Shown here piece after piece: positions 27,219-36,640 of a stretch of 64,000 nucleotides of DNA. The notes under the pieces are model-generated. The model had not been told where the DNA came from. It did no database searches and saw only the letters and a list, made by a program, of their open reading frames with translations. Within the stretch, counting starts at the first letter, position 1; each line of letters starts with the position of its first letter. The position numbers and the translations under genes were made by a program. Source of the stretch: Yoonia maritima (GTDB lineage Bacteria > Pseudomonadota > Alphaproteobacteria > Rhodobacterales > Rhodobacteraceae); assembly GCF_002933395.1 (NCBI RefSeq), contig NZ_PKFN01000008.1, positions 248,001-312,000 of the forward strand, written 5' to 3'.

Positions 27219-27907
27219 CCACAGGCGAATCCGTCACCATCAGGATCAATTCCGCGACGATCCCGTTCTGGCCCGCCTCGCGAAAGAAAGTCGCGCTGCG
27301 CATCGTCTGGTGTGGCGTAGGTTGCACAATTTCGCTGATAGCGCCCCTGTGTGGACAATAAGGAACGGCTATACCACTCCTGCCCTTTCACATTTGGCGC
27401 ATTCACCGCGTATTCAACAATGTTTGGACCAGTGTTGGACGGGCGATCTGGCACTGCGGTTGGCGCGACCTGTTCGCGTGCGGCTGCCTGTGCAGCACGG
27501 CGCGCGGCATCGCTTTCGATTGTTTCGCGTTCAGACACCGCATCAAAGTTCTGCTCATCAGAGATACTGGTGTTATTTGCTCCAACAGCAGCTGGCTTTA
27601 GCGCCGACAGCGGCTCAAGGTCCGTCTGCGTGGGTTGCGCCTGTCCGATACCAGCACTAGCAAGCTCCGAAGAAGCAATCGCTTGGGTGCCGGGCAGAGG
27701 TGCAGGGTCGTTACGTACAACGGAATTCACCTTTGCGGGTGGAATAATTGACGTCTGCGGCGACGTTAACGCCGCCTCGCGACGCGCGCGTTCCAGTTCG
27801 TAGTTAGAGTAATCATCAAAACCAACGCCACGCGCACGCTGTGCATCCGTTGTCGCGCAAGCGCTCAACGTTAGAATGCTTAGTGCAATACCATAGCTAA
27901 TTTTCAT
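27179..27907 (-). CDS. Lipoprotein with C-terminal excalibur-like domain
   Basis: Secreted lipoprotein of 242 residues. The N-terminus MKISYGIALSILTLSAC is a lipoprotein signal with lipobox LSAC. A long low-complexity, Ala/Pro/Glu-rich middle region is followed by a C-terminal block CATYATPDDAQRDFLSRGG and DPDGDGFACGWDPAPF, which resembles the excalibur calcium-binding motif (DxDxDGxxCE-type). Function unknown; its overlap with the amidase gene suggests a role at the cell wall. Confidence 0.8.
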   Translation of the reverse strand: MKISYGIALSILTLSACATTDAQRARGVGFDDYSNYELERARREAALTSPQTSIIPPAKVNSVVRNDPAPLPGTQAIASSELASAGIGQAQPTQTDLEPLSALKPAAVGANNTSISDEQNFDAVSERETIESDAARRAAQAAAREQVAPTAVPDRPSNTGPNIVEYAVNAPNVKGQEWYSRSLLSTQGRYQRNCATYATPDDAQRDFLSRGGPERDRRGIDPDGDGFACGWDPAPFKMAFGN

Positions 27908-27947
27908 TGATGATCACCTGCTACTCAACATCTTCTTTTCAAGAAGA

Positions 27948-29429
27948 TTACCACCACTTGTTCGGCTTGGCTACAAAACCCGCTGACTGCTCAAGACTAT
28001 AGGCCACATTCAGCAAATCGGCTTCTTCCCACGGACGCCCAATCAACTGCAAACCAAGCGGCAAGCCACTGGCATCAGTGCCTGTTGGCACCGCAATACC
28101 GGGTAATCCCGCAAGGTTCACGGTGACCGTAAACACATCGTTCAGATACATCTGAATCGGATCAGCATCCGTCATTTCACCCAAACCAAACGCAGCCGAA
28201 GGCGTCGCTGGCGTCAGAATCGCATCGACACCGTCAGCAAACACATTGTCAAAGTCACGTTTGATCAAGGCACGAACACGGCGGGCGCGGTTATAATACG
28301 CATCATAGAAACCAGCGGACAGCACATAAGTACCGACCATCACACGGCGCTGTACTTCGTGACCAAAGCCTTCGGCGCGGGTCTTTTCGTACATTTCAGT
28401 AATGCCATCGCCTGCGTCTAGTTTCGCGCGGTGACCAAAACGAACGCCGTCATAACGGGCAAGGTTTGACGATGCCTCGGCTGGGGCAATCACATAGTAT
28501 GCTGGCAAAGCGTATTTCGTGTGCGGTAGGCTGATGTCTTTGATCACAGCGCCTGCGTCTTTGAGCATAGCAGTGCCGTCTTCCCAAAGCTTCGCGATCT
28601 CAGCTGGCATCGCGTCCATCCGGTATTCTTTGGGAATGCCAATGACCTTGCCTTTGATGTCGCCGGTCAAGGCAGCCTCAAAATCGGGCACAGCCAGATC
28701 GGCGCTCGTGCTGTCTTTTGGGTCGTGGCCACACATGGACTGCAGCATGATTGCCGCATCGCGCACGTCTTTTGTCATTGGGCCAGCCTGATCAAGCGAC
28801 GATGCAAAGGCGACAACGCCCCAACGTGACACACGGCCATATGTTGGCTTCAGACCAGTAATACCAGTGAAGGCGGCAGGCTGACGAATTGAACCGCCGG
28901 TATCTGTACCTGTGGCCGCAAGGCAAAGGTCAGCCGCAACAGCACTAGCAGAACCACCCGATGATCCACCGGGTGTCAGCTTGCGGTCGTCGACTTTCCA
29001 CGGGTTTACGGCATCGCCATAGACAGACGTCTCGTTCGACGAACCCATCGCGAATTCGTCCATGTTCAACTTGCCCAGCATCACTGCGCCCGCGTCGAAC
29101 AATTGACTTGTCACGGTTGATTCGTATTCAGGTTTGAACCCTTCAAGGATGCCAGAGGCGGCCTGCGAAGGGACACCTTTGGTACAAAATAGATCTTTGA
29201 TACCCAGCGGGATGCCGCACATTGCTGGCGCATCGCCTGCTTTGATACGTGCGTCAGCTGCAGCGGCCTGTTTGGTCGCAATTTCTGGCGTCTTGTGAAC
29301 AAATGCGTTCAACGCACCCGCATCTTCGATCGCCGTCAGACAAGCGGCTGTGACTTCAGCGCTGGATGTATCGCCCTTGCGCATTGCGTCACGGGCCTGC
29401 GCGATGGTCAGTTTTGTTAGATCAGTCAT
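27948..29429 (-). CDS. gatA: Asp-tRNA(Asn)/Glu-tRNA(Gln) amidotransferase subunit A
   Basis: Amidase subunit that releases ammonia from glutamine for transamidation of Glu-tRNA(Gln) and Asp-tRNA(Asn). The 493-residue protein has the amidase-signature triad: Lys in [10 protein letters not shown], and the two Ser residues in [14 protein letters not shown] and [16 protein letters not shown]. Length is normal. Its ATG overlaps the gatC stop by one base (TAATG), so gatC-gatA form an operon. gatB is not in the window, which is common in this group. Confidence 0.96.
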   Translation of the reverse strand: MTDLTKLTIAQARDAMRKGDTSSAEVTAACLTAIEDAGALNAFVHKTPEIATKQAAAADARIKAGDAPAMCGIPLGIKDLFCTKGVPSQAASGILEGFKPEYESTVTSQLFDAGAVMLGKLNMDEFAMGSSNETSVYGDAVNPWKVDDRKLTPGGSSGGSASAVAADLCLAATGTDTGGSIRQPAAFTGITGLKPTYGRVSRWGVVAFASSLDQAGPMTKDVRDAAIMLQSMCGHDPKDSTSADLAVPDFEAALTGDIKGKVIGIPKEYRMDAMPAEIAKLWEDGTAMLKDAGAVIKDISLPHTKYALPAYYVIAPAEASSNLARYDGVRFGHRAKLDAGDGITEMYEKTRAEGFGHEVQRRVMVGTYVLSAGFYDAYYNRARRVRALIKRDFDNVFADGVDAILTPATPSAAFGLGEMTDADPIQMYLNDVFTVTVNLAGLPGIAVPTGTDASGLPLGLQLIGRPWEEADLLNVAYSLEQSAGFVAKPNKWW

Positions 29430-29716
29430 TATTCAACCACCTTCGGCACGGCAAAGAACCCTTCGCGAGCATCAGGAGCGTTCTTAAGAACTGCTTCTTG
29501 TTGATCGCCATCAGTAACAACATCTTCGCGGCGCTTTAGGCGCTGCGGAGTGACAGATGTCATTGGCTCAACGCCTTCGACATCGACTTCATTCAGTTGC
29601 TCGATAAAGCCAAGGATCGCGCTGAATTCAGCGGCCAAAGCGGGCAGTGCATCGTCTTCCACCTTAATGCGGGCGAGTTTCGCCACGCGGCGGGCGGTTT
29701 CTGTGTCAATCGACAT
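29429..29716 (-). CDS. gatC: Amidotransferase subunit C
   Basis: Small structural subunit, 95 residues, that holds GatA and GatB together. The sequence [20 protein letters not shown] and the C-terminal [16 protein letters not shown] are typical. The ATG at 29716 has GGAG 9 bases upstream and gives the standard length; an ORF start 9 codons earlier is rejected. First gene of the gatCA operon. Confidence 0.95.
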   Translation of the reverse strand: MSIDTETARRVAKLARIKVEDDALPALAAEFSAILGFIEQLNEVDVEGVEPMTSVTPQRLKRREDVVTDGDQQEAVLKNAPDAREGFFAVPKVVE

Positions 29717-29755
29717 GGAACGCGTCTCCGGTAAATCTTTCACCCGCGTTTACCG

Positions 29756-30406
29756 CTACAAACTGCGGGTCGCAAGCATATGGCGGCTGTAAACGTGAAT
29801 CATCCACGTCAACATTGCGGCATTCAGGCAATGCCACATGAAATGGGTCCCAATTGGGAAAGTCGCGCATAGGATTTCATCAAGCGAACGCAACGCGATA
29901 GACAAGCAAAGCAATGCACCGCCAATTGCAAACCCCTTGGCGGTATCCGGCAAACGCTTTCGCAGTGCGAAGGCATAAGCAAATAACAAGATCGGAACAG
30001 TCCAATAGAAATTGGAGATCCTGACAAATGGGATCGCATGCAGAACCGGAACGGTGATCGCGGCGTACGGTACAAACAGTGCTGTCGCGAACATCGCGAT
30101 GCGCGGCATAAGTCCCACGACATCGCGATGCACCGCAAACAGGTATACCAAGATAAACACGCCAATCGGCGTGACGTCCGCAAGCGCTGCCCAAGCAGTG
30201 GCATGGGTATGAAACAGATAACTGCCAATCCCGATCAATGCCAAAATCACGCAAAGCGCGCGCGCCAATGGCTGACCGTTCGTTCGCCGCGACATCAGTG
30301 CTGCGCCAATAACAAAGGCGAGGTTCGTAAGCGCGTTTACCGGCTCGGACCAATAGGCCGCATCGGTGCGTTCACAATACCCATCAATTTGCGCAAGCCA
30401 ATTCAC
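29756..30406 (-). CDS. Alkaline ceramidase-like membrane protein
   Basis: Seven-segment membrane hydrolase of 216 residues similar to the alkaline ceramidase/aPHC family (PF05875). Signature stretches are IDGYCERTDAAYWSEPVNAL with TNLAF, GSYLFHTHATAWAALADVTP (His and Ser/Asp of the metal site) and GTHFMWHCLNAAM, giving the usual His/Asp zinc ligands. Substrates in bacteria are uncertain, since most lack ceramide. The GTG start overlaps the tadA stop by 4 bases (GTGA), so it is translated with tadA. Confidence 0.83.
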   Translation of the reverse strand: MNWLAQIDGYCERTDAAYWSEPVNALTNLAFVIGAALMSRRTNGQPLARALCVILALIGIGSYLFHTHATAWAALADVTPIGVFILVYLFAVHRDVVGLMPRIAMFATALFVPYAAITVPVLHAIPFVRISNFYWTVPILLFAYAFALRKRLPDTAKGFAIGGALLCLSIALRSLDEILCATFPIGTHFMWHCLNAAMLTWMIHVYSRHMLATRSL

Positions 30407-30861
30407 TTAACGGGTACGCGTCGTGCCGCGAAAAAATCCATCAAGAGATCCTCCGATTCCCGTGCAGCGATTCCGTCATAGACCTCGGGCTTGTGATGGC
30501 ACTGCGGGTGCGAAAACACGCGCGGCCCCTGCCCGACACCGCCAGACTTAGGATCAGCAGCACCGTAATACAATCGCGCGATCCGCGCATTACTTATTGC
30601 TGCAGCACACATCGGACACGGCTCCAAGGTTACATACAGGTCATAACCAGTCAGTCGTTCTTGGCCCAAGGCCGCGCAAGCCGCCCGGATCACAAGCATC
30701 TCGGCATGTGCGGTGGGGTCGTTCAATTCGCGTGTGCGGTTGCCCGCTTGTGCAATCACACCTTCCGGACCCGCGATAACAGCGCCAACTGGCACCTCGC
30801 CACGGTCAGCGGCAGATCGTGCCTCGGTAAGGGCAATATTCATGTAGCTACGAAACGGCAT
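30403..30861 (-). CDS. tadA: tRNA-specific adenosine deaminase
   Basis: Makes inosine at the wobble position (A34) of tRNA(Arg). The 152-residue protein carries the cytidine-deaminase zinc motifs PTAHAEMLVIRAA (His-Ala-Glu) and EPCPMCAAAISNARI (PCxxC). I chose ATG 30861 (MPFRSYMNIAL), which matches the usual N-terminus; the reading frame is open further up but without a good signal. It is divergent from the methyltransferase gene (57 bases) and coupled to the ceramidase-like gene. Confidence 0.95.
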   Translation of the reverse strand: MPFRSYMNIALTEARSAADRGEVPVGAVIAGPEGVIAQAGNRTRELNDPTAHAEMLVIRAACAALGQERLTGYDLYVTLEPCPMCAAAISNARIARLYYGAADPKSGGVGQGPRVFSHPQCHHKPEVYDGIAARESEDLLMDFFAARRVPVK

Positions 30862-30918
30862 AACCCTTTCTTGCCGCGACCGCCTATGCCACACAAGTGC
30901 AAATATAGAGAGATTTTG

Positions 30919-31662
30919 ATGACGAACGACATCTATGACCCCACTTACGTGGCCGCATTATTCGATCGATGCTCCAACAATTATAGAAACTGGAGCGCAG
31001 TAAGCTCATTTGGGTTCGTTCGGCGATGGCGCCGCGAATGCGTGGCCTTGCTACCCAAAAACGTTAACCCAGATGCGGTTGCCGTCGACCTCATGGCCGG
31101 CACCGGCGAGGTTTGGCCCTATTTATTGAGGCGACTACCTTCGCTACGCACAATTACCGCTCTCGATATCTCTCACGAGATGCACACCGATGCCGTTGAA
31201 CGCCTTCATGATAGCCGCGCAGATCGCATTACGCACTTAGAAGCCGACGCGCTGACATCCGATCTTCCGTCTGATCATGCTGACATTTTGCTATCAACTT
31301 TTGGGCTGAAGACGTTCAATCAAGCTCAGCAAACCATATTGGCCCAACAAATCTCGCGTATCTTAAAACCGGGCGGGCACTTTTCTTTGATCGAAGCATC
31401 AGACCCGAAAGGCTGGCCGCTGCGTCCGTTTTATCGATTTTACATGGATAGTATGTTGCCCCTCGTGGAACGTTTATTCCTTAAGGGCGCGAATGATTTC
31501 AGCATGATAGGGATCTACACTCGCAACTTTGTTGACTGCAAGCATATGGCAAAGGCGCTAACCGATGCAGGGCTAGAGGTCACATATCGAAAACACTTTT
31601 TCGGCTGCGCAACTAGCGTTTCCGGAAAGAAGCCAATTGCGCATAACGTGGGCGCAGCCTAA
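30919..31662 (+). CDS. Class I SAM-dependent methyltransferase (UbiE-like)
   Basis: Methyltransferase of 247 residues. Motif I is VDLMAGTGEVWPYLL, motif II ALDISHEMH, motif III LEADALTSDLPSDHADILLS and motif IV ILKPGGHFSLIEASDP, in the UbiE/COQ5 order. The substrate is not evident; menaquinone/ubiquinone intermediates, polyketide or lipid precursors are all handled by relatives. The frame runs far upstream into tadA antisense, but ATG 30919 with AGAGAG upstream is the plausible start. rluB begins 9 bases downstream. Confidence 0.82.
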   Translation: MTNDIYDPTYVAALFDRCSNNYRNWSAVSSFGFVRRWRRECVALLPKNVNPDAVAVDLMAGTGEVWPYLLRRLPSLRTITALDISHEMHTDAVERLHDSRADRITHLEADALTSDLPSDHADILLSTFGLKTFNQAQQTILAQQISRILKPGGHFSLIEASDPKGWPLRPFYRFYMDSMLPLVERLFLKGANDFSMIGIYTRNFVDCKHMAKALTDAGLEVTYRKHFFGCATSVSGKKPIAHNVGAA

Positions 31663-31671
31663 AGCCTTTGT

Positions 31672-32472
31672 ATGACCAATGACACACCTTCGGGCGATCG
31701 CATCGCCAAAGTCCTTTCCCGCGCTGGCATTGCAAGCCGCCGCGAGGCCGAGCGTATGATTGCCGACGGCCGCGTGACCGTGAACGGCAAGATAATCGAC
31801 AGCCCTGCGTTAAACGTAACTGTAAGCGACAAGATCACGGCCGATGGCAAGCTGGTCGGTGAACCCGATGTGCCACGCATCTGGCTGTATCACAAACCAG
31901 CCGGCCTCGTGACGACCGAACGCGACGAACGTGACCGCCCAACTGTGTTTGGCGCGCTCCCCGACCACATGCCGCGCGTCATGTCTGTTGGCCGTCTTGA
32001 TTTGAACTCAGAAGGTTTAATGCTGCTCACCAATGATGGCGGCGTAAAGCGCAAACTGGAACTTCCTGCCACTGGCTGGCTGCGCCGCTACCGCGTGCGG
32101 ATTAAAGGCAGCGCCAGCGAAGCAAAGCTCGACCAGCTCCGGGCCGGAATCGAAGTCGAAGGTATCAGATACCAGCCGATGATCGTAACCTTCGACCGCC
32201 AGCAAGGTGCGAATGCATGGCTAACTGTATCCATCCGCGAAGGTAAAAACCGTGAAATTCGGCGCGTCATGGAAGCCATCGGCGTATCCGTGAACCGCCT
32301 TATCCGGGTCAGCTATGGGCCATTCCAGCTAGGCGACCTCAAGCAAGGCGAAGTCGAAGAGCTAAAACAACGGGTTGTCCGCGACCAGTTAGGGCTTTCG
32401 TCGAAACCGACCCCAACACGTGTGCGGAAACCGGTAAACCGCCCTAGCGCGGGGAAAAATCGGCGCAGTTGA
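31672..32472 (+). CDS. rluB: 23S rRNA pseudouridine synthase, RluB type
   Basis: RsuA/RluB/E/F family pseudouridine synthase of 266 residues. An N-terminal S4 RNA-binding domain (RIAKVLSRAGIASRREAERM) is followed by the catalytic domain with the nucleophilic Asp in VGRLDLNSEGLMLLTNDG and the KNREIRRVMEAIG motif. RluB modifies U2605 of 23S rRNA; RsuA or RluF specificity cannot be ruled out. A basic, Pro-rich tail (TPTRVRKPVNRPSAGKNRRS) ends the protein. Confidence 0.9.
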   Translation: MTNDTPSGDRIAKVLSRAGIASRREAERMIADGRVTVNGKIIDSPALNVTVSDKITADGKLVGEPDVPRIWLYHKPAGLVTTERDERDRPTVFGALPDHMPRVMSVGRLDLNSEGLMLLTNDGGVKRKLELPATGWLRRYRVRIKGSASEAKLDQLRAGIEVEGIRYQPMIVTFDRQQGANAWLTVSIREGKNREIRRVMEAIGVSVNRLIRVSYGPFQLGDLKQGEVEELKQRVVRDQLGLSSKPTPTRVRKPVNRPSAGKNRRS

Positions 32473-32537
32473 ACCCTTGTTCTGTTACATTGCGTTGTGC
32501 ATGTTAAAGGTAACAAAACTTTCTGGGGGAATTCGCT

Positions 32538-33356
32538 TTGGCCGACCTGCTGACGCTTGAAAACGCAACTAATTTGCTCATGCTTTGCTTTTTGCAGGCT
32601 GTTTTGGGCTTTGATAACCTACTTTATATCTCAATCGAGAGCCAACGCGCGCCCGTGGCGCAGCAAAAATCGGTACGCACATGGGGTATCATTATTGCTG
32701 TCGCGCTGCGCGTAGTGCTGCTGTTCACCATGATCCGGCTGATTGATGCACTGTCCGAACCCTTCTTTATCATGGATTGGGTCGGCGTACTGGAAGGCGG
32801 CGTTAACTTTGCGACCATCGTCTTTGTCGTTGGTGGTGTTTTCATAATGTACACTGCGGTGAAAGAAATCGCGCACATGCTGTCGATGGATAACCTTGGG
32901 CATGACGTAAGCGGTAAATCTGGAAAATCCGCGACACAGGTTGTTGTTTTGATCGTGATCATGAACTTGATCTTCTCGTTTGACTCGGTGCTGTCGGCGC
33001 TGGCGATTACGGATGTGTTTCCAATTCTTGCGATTGCGATCATTCTTTCGGGGCTCGCGATGCTGTTGCTGGCTGATGGCGTGACGCGTTTCTTGGAAAA
33101 GAACCGGATGTACGAGGTTCTCGGCCTGTTTATTTTGCTGATCGTAGGTGTCGTTCTTTTGGGCGAAGCTGGCCCAGCCGCAGCCCACGCCGTTCACGAC
33201 GACACGTTGAATATTAAGGTCTTTGGCAAGGATATCATCCCAATGTCTAAGTCTACATTCTACTTCTCTGTCGTCGTGCTAGTTGCTGTCGAGATCATCC
33301 AATCGGGCTACAGCCGCAAACTCAATGCACAGCGCCACGCTGAGCAGAAACACTAA
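32538..33356 (+). CDS. TerC family integral membrane protein
   Basis: Polytopic membrane protein of 272 residues from the TerC family, linked with tellurite resistance and with manganese export or metallation of secreted proteins. The paired acidic motifs are LGFDNLLYISIESQ in the first half and FSFDSVLSALAITD in the second; both Asp residues are intact. The start is TTG at 32538 with GGGGG 7-8 bases upstream. It heads a one-directional run that continues with XpaC and TelA homologues, which makes a shared stress function likely. Confidence 0.88.
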   Translation: MADLLTLENATNLLMLCFLQAVLGFDNLLYISIESQRAPVAQQKSVRTWGIIIAVALRVVLLFTMIRLIDALSEPFFIMDWVGVLEGGVNFATIVFVVGGVFIMYTAVKEIAHMLSMDNLGHDVSGKSGKSATQVVVLIVIMNLIFSFDSVLSALAITDVFPILAIAIILSGLAMLLLADGVTRFLEKNRMYEVLGLFILLIVGVVLLGEAGPAAAHAVHDDTLNIKVFGKDIIPMSKSTFYFSVVVLVAVEIIQSGYSRKLNAQRHAEQKH

Positions 33357-33370
33357 GCCGGAGCTATGCA

Positions 33371-33574
33371 ATGGCCCGCTTGTTCCTTGCTATCGCCCTT
33401 CTCGCAATCCTCGCGATTGCTGGATTGGCGCTGCTAGGAACAGTGCAGGCGGTGGCCCTGTGGGCCAAAGGAAAGGAAGAAGACCAGATGCCGCAAACAT
33501 TTAAGCGGATCAGTTATATTGTTCTCGTCATTCTCATGTTTGGTATCACTTCCGGCATGTTAGGGGCCTCTTGA
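33371..33574 (+). CDS. Small two-segment membrane protein
   Basis: Protein of 67 residues with two hydrophobic segments (LFLAIALLAILAIAGLALLG and YIVLVILMFGITSGMLGA) separated by a short charged loop. Ribosome site GGAGC precedes the ATG and its TGA overlaps the next ATG by one base (TGATG), so it is a real, translated part of the TerC-XpaC-TelA run. No known family recognised; a small partner or anchor of the neighbouring membrane proteins is the natural guess. Confidence 0.8.
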   Translation: MARLFLAIALLAILAIAGLALLGTVQAVALWAKGKEEDQMPQTFKRISYIVLVILMFGITSGMLGAS

Positions 33575-34470
33575 TGGCAAAGCGATTTGGCGGAAAATAT
33601 AGCCCTGACGGTACAAATAACGCCCCGCGCGAGGCCGTTGTTGACGTCAGAGAGGCCCGCGCGGCTAGATCCCCTGCCCGGATTTTATATGTTCCAGCAG
33701 TTATTCTGGTTCTCACATCAATCAACGACGGTCCGGCGACATTGGTAGCCGCGCTCGTCGGTGGCGGCATTCTGACGCTGGCAGCGTGGCTACTCCAAGA
33801 GGGCCTCGTCGCTGAGGCTGCGTATAACGCCCGCAAAGTGGCTCGCCGCCCTGCACTACCACGCAAGATGATGGCTTCGCTACTGACTGGGATCGGGGTC
33901 GCAATTGCCGCTTATACAGGCGACACCGGAGTTATCGGTTCGGTTTTATACGGCGTTGCGGCACTTGGCCTGCATGTTGCGGCCTTTGGGATTGATCCGT
34001 TCGCGGACAAACGGATGGAAGGCATCGACGATTTCCAACAAGATCGCGTTGCACGCGTCGTGGACAAGGCCGAAGCACACCTAGAAGCCATGCGCGGCCA
34101 GATCGACATTCTGAACGACCGTAAGCTGACCATGCGTGTTGCTACGTTCCAAACAGTCGCACGCAAAATGATCCGCACTGTAGAAGAAGACCCACGCGAT
34201 CTAACCGGAGCACGCAAGTTCCTTGGCGTTTATTTGCAAGGCGCCAGCGACGCGACATCTAAATTCGTTGACCTGTACCAGCGCAAAGAAGACAAAAGCG
34301 CCCGTTCAAACTATGAGGCGCTGTTGGACGATCTGGAACAAAACTTTGCCGCGCGTACAGACAAGATGATGCTGGACGACCGCAGCGACATGGATATCGA
34401 AATTAACGTATTGCGTGACCGCCTCCAACGCGAAGGCGTCAGCTTGAAACCGAAAGGAAATGACGAATGA
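33574..34470 (+). CDS. XpaC-like protein (5-bromo-4-chloroindolyl phosphate hydrolysis family)
   Basis: XpaC/YceN family protein (PF10112), 298 residues. Two N-terminal hydrophobic stretches (about residues 35-85 and 100-150) form a membrane anchor, followed by a helical cytosolic part (RMEGIDDFQQDRVARVVDKA, RKFLGVYLQGASDATSKFVD). XpaC genes nearly always sit beside telA, as here; the original Bacillus XpaC name comes from a phosphatase screen and says little about its job. The ATG at 33574 shares a base with the previous stop. Its stop overlaps telA by 4 bases. Confidence 0.87.
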   Translation: MAKRFGGKYSPDGTNNAPREAVVDVREARAARSPARILYVPAVILVLTSINDGPATLVAALVGGGILTLAAWLLQEGLVAEAAYNARKVARRPALPRKMMASLLTGIGVAIAAYTGDTGVIGSVLYGVAALGLHVAAFGIDPFADKRMEGIDDFQQDRVARVVDKAEAHLEAMRGQIDILNDRKLTMRVATFQTVARKMIRTVEEDPRDLTGARKFLGVYLQGASDATSKFVDLYQRKEDKSARSNYEALLDDLEQNFAARTDKMMLDDRSDMDIEINVLRDRLQREGVSLKPKGNDE

Positions 34471-35657
34471 CCGAGAACACCCGCCAAAAGGCCGAAGCGG
34501 CACTTGAAGAAGTGGCGAAAGTGACAGCCGTCGTTCTACCTGAACCAAAAGGCGAACTTGTGACGCTTGAACAAGCCGACGCACCAACCAGCGCTGAAAT
34601 CACGCGCCGCATCGCGGAAATTGATGTCACAGACACCAACTCTATCGTGTCGTTTGGTTCTTCGGCACAGGCTGAACTGCAAGTCATCAGCCAAGAAATG
34701 CTAGCCGGCGTACGTAACAAAGACGTTGGCCCAGCTGGTGACAGCCTGCGCAACATCGTGACCACGATCCGCGGCTTCTCGATCTCTGAACTGGATGTAC
34801 GCCGCAAACGTAGCTGGTGGGAAAAACTATTGGGCCGCGCAGCGCCAATGGCGAAATTCGTTGCCCGTTTCGAAGATGTTCAAGGTCAGATCGACCATAT
34901 CACTGATGATCTGCTTGGCCACGAACATATTCTGCTAAAAGACATCGAAAGCCTTGATGTGCTTTATGATAAAACGCTGCAATTCTATGACGAATTGGCG
35001 CTGTATATCGCTGCTGGCGAAGCCAAGATCGCTGACCTAGATGCCACAACGATCCCAGCCAAAGAAGCTGAAGTTCAGGCAGCCCCAGAAGATCAGGCCG
35101 TGATGAAAGCGCAAGAACTGCGCGATATCCGTTCTGCCCGTGACGATCTGGAACGCCGTGTGCACGATCTGAAACTGACACGTCAGGTGACGATGCAGTC
35201 CTTGCCATCCATCCGATTGGTACAAGAAAACGACAAGTCTCTGGTCACCAAGATCAATTCGACCCTCGTGAACACTGTACCGCTGTGGGAAACACAACTG
35301 GCACAAGCCGTCACGATCCAGCGCTCGTCTGAGGCCGCAGAAGCCGTGCGCGATGCAAATGATCTGACCAACGAACTGCTAACCGCCAACGCCAAAAACC
35401 TGCGCCAGGCCAACCGCACCATCCGCGAAGAAATGGAACGCGGCGTGTTCGATATTGATGCCGTCAAAGAAGCCAACGCCAACCTGATCGCAACAATCAA
35501 CGAAAGCTTAGAGATCGCAGACGAAGGTAAACGCAAGCGTGCGGAAGCCGAAGTTGAGATGCAGAAGATGGAAACTGAGCTGAAAGACACGCTCGCTGCT
35601 GCCAAAGCAAAGGCAACTGGCACAGGCGACGTTGTTGGCACCTCGGTCAATAGCTAA
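34467..35657 (+). CDS. TelA/KlaA family toxic anion resistance protein
   Basis: Cytosolic helical protein of 396 residues of the TelA family (PF05816), known from plasmid tellurite-resistance loci and chromosomal stress operons. The sequence includes GSSAQAELQVISQEMLAGVR near residue 65, RRKRSWWEKLLGRAAPMAKF, and a long coiled-coil C-terminal part with LTRQVTMQSLPSIRLVQEND and a terminal Glu/Lys-rich helix. ATGA overlap with the XpaC gene. TelA has no demonstrated enzyme activity; a scaffold or membrane-stress role is proposed in the literature. Confidence 0.9.
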   Translation: MTENTRQKAEAALEEVAKVTAVVLPEPKGELVTLEQADAPTSAEITRRIAEIDVTDTNSIVSFGSSAQAELQVISQEMLAGVRNKDVGPAGDSLRNIVTTIRGFSISELDVRRKRSWWEKLLGRAAPMAKFVARFEDVQGQIDHITDDLLGHEHILLKDIESLDVLYDKTLQFYDELALYIAAGEAKIADLDATTIPAKEAEVQAAPEDQAVMKAQELRDIRSARDDLERRVHDLKLTRQVTMQSLPSIRLVQENDKSLVTKINSTLVNTVPLWETQLAQAVTIQRSSEAAEAVRDANDLTNELLTANAKNLRQANRTIREEMERGVFDIDAVKEANANLIATINESLEIADEGKRKRAEAEVEMQKMETELKDTLAAAKAKATGTGDVVGTSVNS

Positions 35658-35663
35658 GACACC

Positions 35664-36629
35664 ATGGGTTTTGGGGGCAAATTGCAGCGTTTCGGTCTGC
35701 TCGTCACTTTGGCGGGTACGGCCGGATGCGTGGCATTTGCCCCGCCCCCACCTGAGATTCCCGAACAACCGGCACCCGAAGTAGTGACAGCTGTTGCGCC
35801 GCCAAAGGTTGTCGAACCAAGCGAAGCCAGCAAGCAATTGGCAACCTACTATAAACGCCTGCAAAACGACCTTTTGACCCAAGGCCTATTGCGCGGCGAC
35901 GGCGGCGGCCCCGATACTCAATTCACTGACACGCAATTGGCACGCAATTTTGTGCGTATCGCCCTATTTAACGAATACCGCGACGACAGCGATTTTCGGA
36001 ACGCCCACAGCACAGTGTCCAACCTTCGCCGCTGGGATCAGCCCATCCGCATGTCGGTCGAATTTGGCAATACCGTCACCTCTCCTCAACGCGATCAGGA
36101 CATAACAAGCGTTCAAACATATGCCGCACGGCTATCGCGCCTGACGGGCGTGCCGATCACATTTAACGACCCTAATCCGAACTATCATGTCATATTTCTA
36201 AACGAAGACGACCGTCATGCTTTCGAACCAAAGCTACGCGCGCTTATCCCGTCAATTTCGGACGCGACGGTGCGGGCATTCGTAAATCTCCCGCGTGACC
36301 AGCTTTGTGTTGTCATCGGGACATTTAAGCCGGGTCAATCGAGCTATAGCAAAGCAGTGGCCGTGATCCGCGCCGAACATCCGAACCTGATGCGTAGCGC
36401 CTGCATCCACGAAGAATTAGCCCAAGGCATGGGCCTTGCCAACGACAGCCCCGGCGCGCGCCCCTCAATTTTTAACGATGACGAAGAATTTGCGCTGCTG
36501 ACAACGCATGACGAATTGCTTCTGCAAATGTTATATGATCCACGTCTCGAAACAGGCATGGACCCCGCAACTGCCGCCCCCATCGCACGGCTCATCGCGC
36601 GTGAAATCTTGTCTGCAGGCGCTTCATAG
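35664..36629 (+). CDS. DUF2927 lipoprotein
   Basis: Exported protein of 321 residues with a lipoprotein-type N-terminus (FGLLVTLAGTAGC lipobox), a Pro-rich linker and a DUF2927 (PF11150) domain. The segment SACIHEELAQGMGLANDSPG with its HEE and later Asp resembles the metal-binding centre of a zinc metallopeptidase-like fold, so a metalloprotease activity is possible. It is 6 bases after telA and 11 bases before the orphan membrane protein, within the same unit. Confidence 0.83.
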   Translation: MGFGGKLQRFGLLVTLAGTAGCVAFAPPPPEIPEQPAPEVVTAVAPPKVVEPSEASKQLATYYKRLQNDLLTQGLLRGDGGGPDTQFTDTQLARNFVRIALFNEYRDDSDFRNAHSTVSNLRRWDQPIRMSVEFGNTVTSPQRDQDITSVQTYAARLSRLTGVPITFNDPNPNYHVIFLNEDDRHAFEPKLRALIPSISDATVRAFVNLPRDQLCVVIGTFKPGQSSYSKAVAVIRAEHPNLMRSACIHEELAQGMGLANDSPGARPSIFNDDEEFALLTTHDELLLQMLYDPRLETGMDPATAAPIARLIAREILSAGAS

Positions 36630-36640
36630 AAGGAGGGTAA

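Noticed and set aside
30493..30918. N-terminal extension of the methyltransferase
   Set aside because: It overlaps tadA antisense and the sequence before ATG 30919 has no family similarity.
36180..36480. Firm call of a zinc protease for the DUF2927 protein
   Set aside because: HEE resembles a metal-site fragment, but a full HExxH motif is absent, so only a possibility is recorded.
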